A DNA stretch of 12,985 nt from Deltaproteobacteria bacterium (GTDB lineage: Bacteria > Desulfobacterota > Desulfarculia > Adiutricales > Adiutricaceae), in contig JAITLH010000211.1 in assembly GCA_031277995.1 (NCBI GenBank), positions 1-12,985 on the forward strand. The letters are read 5' to 3'. The notes under the pieces were generated by a model. That model was not told where the DNA came from, ran no database searches, and saw only the letters and a program-made list of their open reading frames with translations. Shown one piece after another: positions 1-6,601 of this stretch (position 1 is the first letter of the stretch; the number at the start of each line of letters is the position of its first letter). The translations under genes and the position numbers were made by a program.

Positions 1-261
1 ATCTACACCGTGTTTGAGGTGACGGACGAGGAAAGGCTGTCGCCGGAGTACCTTATGCTGTGGTTCAAACGCCCGGAGTTTGACCGCTACGCCCGTTTCA
101 AGAGCCACGGGAGCGTCCGGGAGATTTTCGATTGGGACGAACTGTGCAAGGTCAAGTTGCCCGTGCCGGACATAGCCACGCAAAGGTCGATTGTGCGGGC
201 GTACAACACGATTGAAGGGCGGATTAAGCATTTAAGGGAGCTAAATGATGATTTATTGTAG
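1..261 (+). CDS. hsdS: Type I restriction-modification specificity subunit (HsdS-like), C-terminal fragment
   Basis: The reading frame is open from base 1, so the start lies upstream of the window and only 86 residues are visible. They resemble the end of an HsdS target-recognition domain: LSPEYLMLWFKRPEFDRY, then SHGSVREIFDWDELCKVKLP, then the VPDIATQRSIV stretch that leads into the conserved alpha-helix joining recognition domains (RIKHLRELNDDLL). HsdS proteins set the DNA target of the HsdM methylase and HsdR nuclease complex; that role is family knowledge, and neither partner gene is in the window. The frame stops with TAG right after NDDLL. In relatives I recall, the helix continues for some ten or more residues or leads into a second recognition domain, so this copy may be shortened or a half-size subunit. 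No start, promoter or terminator can be judged here. Confidence 0.8.
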   Translation: MYTVFEVTDEERLSPEYLMLWFKRPEFDRYARFKSHGSVREIFDWDELCKVKLPVPDIATQRSIVRAYNTIEGRIKHLRELNDDLL

Positions 262-632
262 CGGTAAGATAAAAGGCATGTAAGCTAAAGTATTAACCAT
301 AAGATTGTAACACGGCAAAAAACCCATTGTCAAAATTTTCTTCCCATCGTTTCAGGGCGAACGCCTCAAAACGGTTTAAAAAATTTCGAAAAAACCTAGG
401 GTTTTCGGGCAGCGATTCGATCGCGAGTTTGGGGGTTTTTCGTTTGGCCACGCGGGCGGTCACGGCGGGAATTTTTTCGACAGGCCATCAATGGCCCATG
501 GGGGAGGATTATGGTTTGGGCGAGTTTCAAATGTTGAAATGGGGATTTGGTTAGGGTACTCATGTCATCAAATAGGCCACCAAACGCCACGTGGTTTTGG
601 AGTCGGGGGCCCATTTGGGGTAATTTGGTTGG
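262..632. other. Spacer without a convincing gene
   Basis: This 371-base gap lies between the hsdS end and the convergent DUF1638 gene. It holds an imperfect inverted repeat at 387-407 (CGAAAA..CC, three-base loop, GG..TTTTCG, with two unpaired A). That might serve as a weak terminator between the converging genes, but no long T run follows. A CCACGTGG palindrome sits at 588-595 with short A/T arms. Open frames on both strands (327-554 and 396-614) lack a ribosome binding site and any recognisable protein motif, so I treat them as chance frames. Confidence 0.5.
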
Positions 633-1352
633 CTAGTTGAAAAACTCGGTGATGACTTTTTCGAAGTTCTCCAGGGAAAGGGGTTCCACTTCGATGGGAA
701 CCTCGATGATTTCGAAGGCCTCGAGGATTTCCAGGTCGGTTAGGGGCTCAAAGCCGGGATCGAGGACGAGGATGCGATCGTAGCGGCCGAAGTTTTGCCT
801 AAAGTCGGTATTGTCCCAGCCCAGGAGGGTTCTCATGCCCTCGGGGGCGAACCAAGCCCTGCGGATCCAGGAGGGGGTGATGACCATGGTGCGGTCTTTT
901 TCAAGTTCGCGGAGTTTTTCCAGGCCCAGTATGGCTTCCAGGCAGTTTTTGAAGTTAAGGAGGGGGATATTCCTCTCCTTGGCGATGTCGGCCATTTGGG
1001 GCAGGCAGCCGTTTCCGATGAGGAGGCGAAGATCCTTGGTCCCGCTAGCGTCCTCCTCGGTTAGGGCCTGGCCCAACCTTTCCTCCAAGATGTTCATGTC
1101 GTTATGGAGACCGGCCTGGAGCCATTTGGCCCGGGTTTGGATCTCCGGGTGACGCGACAAGACCCACTCGATCTCGTCCCTAAAAATATCGCAGCCAATA
1201 AAAGCAATCATGGCGTTCTCCCACGCTGGCCGTCCGAAGTGGCGGACGGGCAATTTTCGTTTGATTTTTTTGGGGGCCTTGGCCACCAATGGGGTTTTGG
1301 ATTGTTGTTTTTTTTTAAATATACCACGAACGGTTCGGGCGAACGGTAACAT
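633..1352 (-). CDS. DUF1638 domain-containing protein
   Basis: The product is up to 239 residues. From residue 48 onward it follows the DUF1638 pattern as I know it: an opening strand with a cysteine and acidic residues (MIAFIGCDIFRDEIE), GLHNDMNILEERL at 81-93, LLIGNGC at 110-116, NCLEAILG at 136-143 (in the place of the family's usual D-C-I..LG), VITPSWIRRAWF at 157-168, and YDRILVLDPGFEPL at 191-204. The function of DUF1638 is not established; in many genomes it sits beside corrinoid methyltransferase genes, none of which is here. The first ATG (1352) has no clear ribosome binding site. An in-frame ATG at 1211, codon 48, has GGGAG eight bases upstream and is where family members normally begin, so the true protein may be 192 residues. 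The 47-residue extension is very basic and contains an A9 tract on the coding strand (1308-1316). It follows tamB on the same strand after a 353-base gap. Confidence 0.75.
   Translation of the reverse strand: MLPFARTVRGIFKKKQQSKTPLVAKAPKKIKRKLPVRHFGRPAWENAMIAFIGCDIFRDEIEWVLSRHPEIQTRAKWLQAGLHNDMNILEERLGQALTEEDASGTKDLRLLIGNGCLPQMADIAKERNIPLLNFKNCLEAILGLEKLRELEKDRTMVITPSWIRRAWFAPEGMRTLLGWDNTDFRQNFGRYDRILVLDPGFEPLTDLEILEAFEIIEVPIEVEPLSLENFEKVITEFFN
1209..1224 (-). promoter_or_regulatory. Alternative start of the DUF1638 gene with ribosome binding site
   Basis: On the minus strand GGGAG lies eight bases before an in-frame ATG (1211-1209). The protein beginning here starts MIAFIGCDIF, matching where DUF1638 proteins usually begin. 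The upstream ATG at 1352 has no such site. This favours 1211 as the real start without proving it. Confidence 0.45.
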
Positions 1353-1705
1353 ATACTACAAAAGTTAACCTTAATCGCGGGTAAGGAGGGTAACTGGGCT
1401 TTGACGCGTGGACGCGTGGGCGGAAAGGTTTGGGAGGCGGGAAAGCCCAGGGAGCTTGTCGCCCAAAAACCGACCAGCGCCCCCCTCGAAAAATGCCCCG
1501 CGATCGGTCAAATTTGCCCCTGGGCGGCCTTTCGCGGCCGGATTGGGAACTATGGGTGGGTTAAGCGGCCAGGGGGCTTCTGGGGCCCAATGCGGCCGTT
1601 TTGGCCCGGGCCGGGAAAAGGACCGATTTGGCGAGTAAGGCATGGAAAAAAATCCGGGCCCAGGCGCTTAAACCCCCCGGGGCGATTACGCGGCGGGGGG
1701 ATTGG
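1353..1705. other. GC-rich spacer between tamB and the DUF1638 gene
   Basis: No gene is convincing in this 353-base stretch. Frames on both strands are open for 75-100 codons because the DNA is GC-rich and stop-poor, but they are low in complexity (many Gly, Pro, Arg, Trp) and lack ribosome binding sites. An 8-base tandem duplication, GACGCGTG, lies at 1403-1418. The tamB-proximal end holds a possible stem described separately. Confidence 0.5.
1673..1700 (-). terminator. Weak candidate terminator after tamB
   Basis: Just beyond the tamB stop codon the minus strand reads CCCCCCG, 14 bases, then CGGGGGG, a 7-bp all-GC stem. Only three T residues follow directly; a longer T run comes about 27 bases later. 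It could end or slow tamB transcription, but it is not a textbook terminator. Confidence 0.3.
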
Positions 1706-4700
1706 CTAGTAATCTTTTTTCCAGCCCAGGCCCACCCGGTTGGAGGTGGGGGAGGATAGGCTTTGCAGGGAGATGTTGGGGGTAAGTTCCACCTCGACCC
1801 GGACGCCGGTGGTATTGTCGGTTAGGTTTTGCTCCAAGCCGACGTAGATGTTGTCGCCTATGTAGCGGCCGGCTTCCAGGGTGGTGGTGTCGGTTGACTG
1901 GGAATCCTTGTCGAGGTTTAGGTTGTCCCGAAAGGTGTTTCCGCCCAGGATGCGGTTGGAATTGTTGTCGCTGGTGTCGCTGACCCTTAAAACGCTTAAG
2001 CCCAGGGCGTCACGCATGGTGGATAGGACCTGGAGGCCGATGTCGCCGCCCAAACCGGCCATGACCCGTAAACTGTTGGCCAGTTGCAAGGCCTCCATGC
2101 GGCTTAGTTGGGAAACTTTTTTCCCGAAAAGAACTTGGGAGAGAACCTCGTCGGAAGGGTAGGGCGGCTGACTGGTTAAGGTTAAAACGGGCCTTTGGAC
2201 AAAACCGGTCACCTTGACGTTGGCCTGTAAGGAACTAGTCTGCCTGGTTAGCTCGACGTTTAAGGCCGGGTTTATTTTCGGGCTATTCATAAACCTTATG
2301 TCGCCGCCGGTAAACTTAAACTGTTTGGAAAGCAAATCAAAGGTGCCGTTTAGGGGCTTAAGGGAGCCGTTTAAAAGTATCCGGCCAAAGGGGTTGGTGA
2401 TATTTACGTGCCCGCCCCATTCGCTGTCCAGGCCGCGGCCCCGAATGAAGATCTGCCTGGGGAGATCGACGTCCAAGGCCAGGCTGGGCCCGTAGGAGAC
2501 CCGGGTGAGTTTTTCCTGAAGATCGAGCGTGGTGATGGAACCGCCGCCCCGAATCATGTCCAAATCAATCTCGGCCTGCTCGACCACGACCTTGGCGCTA
2601 ATCGTTAGGGCCGTGAAAGGGCCGTCAAGGTGGGCCAGGCCCGTTATGATGGCCGAGGAATCGTCCCTTCTTAAGGGGGCCAGGCGCCTTAGTTGACCCC
2701 TAACGGAAATGGACGGGGGCGAGGCGAAGGGTTTGACCGTCCCCTCCAAGGAGAGTTTGCCTTCGGCGCTGTCGCTGGCTTCCAATAAGAGCTTTAAGTT
2801 CCCGTCGGCTTGGTCGTGGATTTCCATGTTTATGTGGGAAACGAGTAAGCCCAGGACGAGATCTTGGTATTGCCCGTTGGCCAAATAGGCGTTAACTACC
2901 GGCTTGGGCGCTTTGGCCGAGCCTTCGATTTTAAGATCGAGATCCAATTCCCCGGTAAAGGCCCGATCGGTTAGGCCGATTAAGTTCCATATGGGGGAGA
3001 AAGGTCCTTTCCAAGTCATGGCCGCCGAAAGGGGCCCGTCCATGTCGGGCTTAAAAAATTTCCCCTCGGGGATAAGCGGCAAGCGGTAATCGACGCTGAT
3101 GGTTTGGAGCCTGGTCTGGTTTAAGGTTATTTTGCCGCTAACCGACCTTGGCTCGAATTTGCCGTTGGCGGTGACGTTTAGGATCTTGGCCAAACTCTCC
3201 AAGGCCGGTGGGGCGGTGAATTTCGCGGTCAATTCAAAAGATCCCGCGCCGGATTGGTCATAGTCAAGGGTCAGGTTGGCCTGGCCTTGCGGCACTTGGT
3301 CGGATAGGCCCGAGAGATTGTCCAAAGCGAAATCGACCAGCTTGGCCTTGATTTTCAAGGGTTCCAGAGATCCCGAGACGTCCACGGTTCCGCCTCGCCC
3401 CATGGAGATGACCGTTTGGCTAAGGCTAAGCCCCTCCATAAAGCTTATGGTTACCGGCTGATTGAGTTTTAAGCCGCCGGGAAGCTGCGGGATTGAGGCT
3501 AGTTTAAGGTTATCTATTACGGCCTTTTTTTCGACCAGATCGCCGTTTCCGGATAGGGTCAGAAGTTCGGAGCCATTGGTCGAGAGGAGTTCGACTTTAA
3601 GATCGGCCTTTCGCCCGTCGCCTTGGCCTTCCACCCTGGCCTTGGAAATGCCGATGGGACCCAGTTGGCTTTGGCTGGCGTTTAGGTTTATTTGGTAATT
3701 TAAGGCCGTCAAATAATCCTTCGCCTCAAGGTCCAAAACCAAGCCTTTGATGTGAAGATCTTGTCCCATCTTAAGTTCGGGCAGATCCAGTTTGACCTGG
3801 GCCGAGTTTTCGTTACTTCCGGCCGGATCGAGACTGGCCTCCAAACTGGCCGGGGATCCGGACAAATCCAAGCCCGTCAAAGCCCCCACGGTCTTCCAAT
3901 CGCCGACCTTAAGTTTCAAAGAACCCCTGGGCGCGGGAACGGAGCCGGGCCTTAACGAGAGGCTAAGGGCGGGGCTTTCAAGATCCAAAAGTTCCTTATT
4001 GGGCCCGGCCGATAAGGTCAGGTTTTTTAGGTTCGCGTCCATGGCCATATCGGGGCTGGGCTCTAAAGCTTGGCCCGCGGCCTGGGCCGAGGTTTGGTTT
4101 AAGGCTTGGCCCGTCGTTTGGGCGGCGGCCGGGACCGGGGTTTCTTGGGAGGCCTGGGCTGCGGCTTGGGCCGTCGTTTGGGCGGGTAAGCTAAAGTCAA
4201 AGTCAGTGGACAGCTCTATGGGCCCCGAGGCAAAGTTCCCGGTGGTTAGGGCCAAATGGCCGTTCGCCCCTTGGAAATTTGGCAGGCCCAGAACTTGGCC
4301 CTTGTAAGCGAAATTGACGTCGGGAAGATCTTCTCGCGGGCCCAGGAGCTTGGGGCTATTGACGCCAAGGTCAACCGTTAATTTTTCTACCGGGCCGTTG
4401 GCCTTTAGGATAACCGTAACGGGCCCGCCCCAGGGGGAAGCCAAAAGGTCAAGCTCGGTCAGGTTTACGACGGTTTCCAGGTTTAATAAGCCCTCTGGGT
4501 TTTGGCTCAATTGGGTTTTTAAGGCCAGGGAGCCGGATTTTTTACTTTCGCTTCCGATTAGGGCCATGACGGTGGGCCAGAGTTTACTGTCCTGGCTAAG
4601 GCCCAGATCCAGGTTGGCTTTTTTGCCGGCGTCCGGATCCATCGTTCCCGCGCCTTTGACGGTAAGACCGGTGCCGGTGAGGCTTAGATCTTTTATCTCA

Positions 4701-6334
4701 AAGCGATTGTCCTTGGAAGCCAAGTTAAGATCGTAGCCAAAGGTCAGCCAATCGCCGGGATCCTTTTTAGCCTCGGCCTCATTGGGCGCCGCTCCCGCCG
4801 CCGTGGGGGGCAGGGGCGGGTAAGGGGCGTCGGAAAAAAGCGGAACCTCGCTTTCGGTCGGGACGGAACTTAAGGCCGTTTGGTCAAAATCGGCTTGGCC
4901 GTTTTTGGAACCATCGGTAGAATTTTTATTGGCCAAAGCCGCGGCCAAGGTTGGGTCGAAAGCTATTTGGCCGTTTCCCGTAAGGTCGAACCCGCCATCG
5001 ACCATTAAAAAATCCAGGCCCAGGATCGAAACCGTCGCTTTGGGGGCCTTCACCAAGAGATCGCCCTTGATTGATGGGCCTTCCAAATCGACTTCGCTAA
5101 AAAGTTCCAAGTCTCGGCCGATAAGATCAAAAATTTCGTCGGGAATGGGGATGGGGGCCTCTGGGCCCAGCTGGGCCGAGAGAGATAGGCGCAAGCTGCG
5201 ATTGTCGATCAAATCCCCTTTGATGGTGCCGTTTTTTCCGGCGATCGAGAGTTTGGCCGTGGCCACGTAGGTGAGGGGAGAAGCGGGGTTTTGGGCCAAA
5301 AGGACGTTTTCGCCCTGGGCCTGGCCAGAGGCCGAGGCCTCGGGCAAGTCGGTGGCCGGGTTGTCGTTATAGGTAGCGTTTGGGGAAGCGGTTTTAACGG
5401 GCGCTTCACCGGGCGATTCATTGGGGGCTTCACTGGGCGCTTCACCGGGGGCGGGAGAGGAAGCGTGAACGGCTTTTGGATCCAAAAGGGCCAAGGTGGC
5501 TTGGCCTTGCCAGCCGGTGAGGGGGCCCTGGCCGTTTACGGAAAGGGACCAGGCGGGCCAGTCGGGGCGATCGAGTAGGTAACTTAAGGGGCCGCCGGCG
5601 CCGTCGCGGGCCGAGACGAGTATTTTTAGTTCGTCCGGGGCCCCGCCCTGGCCTTGGCTTAGAGCGGCGGTCAGTTCCACGCCCCGCAAGGTATCGTCAA
5701 GCCAGGAAGTGGCCAGCTGGGCCGAAATGGCCCCATCGGTCAGGCTAAAGTTTCCCTTAAGGTCAAGTTTGCCCGCGGAGGGATCGTTTGACTGGGGGGC
5801 CAGAACTTGGTTGGCCAAAAAGCCGGAAACGTCAAAGCGGGCTTTTATGTTTATGGGGGGCAGGCCCGAGGAGGAATCCGGGGTATCAGGGCTGGGCTCC
5901 ATTTCGGGCCTACGCTCAAGGTTAAGGCCGCTGACGTTTAGGGCGGTAATTTCCAGCAACCCGCCCATTAGGGAACCGGGCTTAAGGTTAAGCTCCAAAC
6001 GGTCAACCTGGGCAAAGCGGCCCAGTTTGTCGTTAGCCACCAGGCCTTGGACGATGAGTTTTTCGGGTAGGGGTCCCTCAATACCGGTCCAGCTTAGTGA
6101 CAAACCCGTGCCCTCCAAAGCCGAGAGGGCCTTTTTGGCCGCGAAATTAAGCCCCGAATCGGTTCTTAGCCAAATTACGGCCCCGGCCACCAGGACAATC
6201 AAGGCCAGCAGGGCGAAACCCAAAAATTTAAGGACTCGCCGAAGTTTGCTTTTTGGTCGCGACTTTTTTGGCGAATCAAAGTCCAGCTTGAGATTTTTTT
6301 CCAACGTTATTTTTCGCGATTGATCCGAAGCCAT
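1706..6334 (-). CDS. tamB: Translocation and assembly module subunit TamB
   Basis: TamB is an inner-membrane-anchored protein that spans the periplasm and works with TamA (or BamA) in outer-membrane protein insertion and, in some bacteria, lipid transport; this is family knowledge. The sequence shows a basic cytoplasmic N-terminus, one membrane segment at about residues 34-56 (FLGFALLALIVLVAGAVIWL), a long beta-rich body full of LxLxL-type strands, and a typical TamB C-terminal domain (DUF490) from about residue 1190. That domain includes IFIRGRGLDSEWGGHVNI, SLKPLNGTFDLL, FTGGDIRFMNSPKINPAL, LTSQPPYPSDEVLSQVLFGK and the ending VEVELTPNISLQ..VGLGWKKDY. At 1542 residues it is longer than E. coli TamB (1259). 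Part of the excess is three Ala/Pro/Gln/Glu-rich inserts near residues 295-335, 468-515 and 720-760. The ATG at 6334 has only a weak GGAT upstream. It lies 267 bases downstream of tamA on the same strand. Confidence 0.95.
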   Translation of the reverse strand: MASDQSRKITLEKNLKLDFDSPKKSRPKSKLRRVLKFLGFALLALIVLVAGAVIWLRTDSGLNFAAKKALSALEGTGLSLSWTGIEGPLPEKLIVQGLVANDKLGRFAQVDRLELNLKPGSLMGGLLEITALNVSGLNLERRPEMEPSPDTPDSSSGLPPINIKARFDVSGFLANQVLAPQSNDPSAGKLDLKGNFSLTDGAISAQLATSWLDDTLRGVELTAALSQGQGGAPDELKILVSARDGAGGPLSYLLDRPDWPAWSLSVNGQGPLTGWQGQATLALLDPKAVHASSPAPGEAPSEAPNESPGEAPVKTASPNATYNDNPATDLPEASASGQAQGENVLLAQNPASPLTYVATAKLSIAGKNGTIKGDLIDNRSLRLSLSAQLGPEAPIPIPDEIFDLIGRDLELFSEVDLEGPSIKGDLLVKAPKATVSILGLDFLMVDGGFDLTGNGQIAFDPTLAAALANKNSTDGSKNGQADFDQTALSSVPTESEVPLFSDAPYPPLPPTAAGAAPNEAEAKKDPGDWLTFGYDLNLASKDNRFEIKDLSLTGTGLTVKGAGTMDPDAGKKANLDLGLSQDSKLWPTVMALIGSESKKSGSLALKTQLSQNPEGLLNLETVVNLTELDLLASPWGGPVTVILKANGPVEKLTVDLGVNSPKLLGPREDLPDVNFAYKGQVLGLPNFQGANGHLALTTGNFASGPIELSTDFDFSLPAQTTAQAAAQASQETPVPAAAQTTGQALNQTSAQAAGQALEPSPDMAMDANLKNLTLSAGPNKELLDLESPALSLSLRPGSVPAPRGSLKLKVGDWKTVGALTGLDLSGSPASLEASLDPAGSNENSAQVKLDLPELKMGQDLHIKGLVLDLEAKDYLTALNYQINLNASQSQLGPIGISKARVEGQGDGRKADLKVELLSTNGSELLTLSGNGDLVEKKAVIDNLKLASIPQLPGGLKLNQPVTISFMEGLSLSQTVISMGRGGTVDVSGSLEPLKIKAKLVDFALDNLSGLSDQVPQGQANLTLDYDQSGAGSFELTAKFTAPPALESLAKILNVTANGKFEPRSVSGKITLNQTRLQTISVDYRLPLIPEGKFFKPDMDGPLSAAMTWKGPFSPIWNLIGLTDRAFTGELDLDLKIEGSAKAPKPVVNAYLANGQYQDLVLGLLVSHINMEIHDQADGNLKLLLEASDSAEGKLSLEGTVKPFASPPSISVRGQLRRLAPLRRDDSSAIITGLAHLDGPFTALTISAKVVVEQAEIDLDMIRGGGSITTLDLQEKLTRVSYGPSLALDVDLPRQIFIRGRGLDSEWGGHVNITNPFGRILLNGSLKPLNGTFDLLSKQFKFTGGDIRFMNSPKINPALNVELTRQTSSLQANVKVTGFVQRPVLTLTSQPPYPSDEVLSQVLFGKKVSQLSRMEALQLANSLRVMAGLGGDIGLQVLSTMRDALGLSVLRVSDTSDNNSNRILGGNTFRDNLNLDKDSQSTDTTTLEAGRYIGDNIYVGLEQNLTDNTTGVRVEVELTPNISLQSLSSPTSNRVGLGWKKDY

Positions 6335-6601
6335 TTGTTATCCAAGGGTTATGGGTGGCGGCTTTAAGGCCAAAGTCTTTGTCTGGTCAGGCTAAAAGCG
6401 CTTCGGGCTTAGCCACTATTAAACTTACTCGCGATTTGGGCCAGGCGATAAAACCAAAGCCCATGGGGTTTTTTTCTCGGAACCCAAAAAAACCAAAGCC
6501 TGTGGGGGTTTTTCTCGGAACCCAAAAAAACCAAAGCCCATGGGGTTTTTTTTCTCGGAACCCAAAAAAACCAAAGCCTGTGGGGTTTTTCCCCCTAAAG
6601 C
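6335..6601. other. tamA-tamB spacer
   Basis: This 267-base gap separates tamA from tamB, which in many genomes are nearly touching. More than half of it (6454-6595) is a tandem repeat described separately. The remainder shows no gene. A + strand frame across the repeat is open only because the unit is close to 39 bases; the units are 39, 38 and 40 bases, so it does not keep a repeated peptide in phase. Confidence 0.5.
6454..6595. repeat. 39-bp tandem repeat, four units in A-B-A-B order
   Basis: Units begin with CCAAAGC at 6454, 6493, 6531 and 6571, giving lengths of 39, 38 and 40 bases and a shortened fourth. Units 1 and 3 read CCAAAGCCCATGGGG after the start; units 2 and 4 read CCAAAGCCTGTGGGG. 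The array therefore looks like a duplicated A-B pair of about 77 bases. The first three units carry a T run (5-8 T), CTCGGAACCC and an A run; the fourth ends after its T run. Length differences are mostly in the T runs. On either strand A and T runs flank a GC core, so local hairpins are possible. Confidence 0.85.

Noticed and set aside
327..614. Open frames on both strands in the hsdS-DUF1638 spacer
   Set aside because: No ribosome binding site, no recognisable motif, and overlapping opposite frames typical of chance.
1371..1709. Several Gly/Pro/Arg/Trp-rich open frames on both strands
   Set aside because: GC-rich stop-poor DNA; low-complexity products without start signals or family resemblance.
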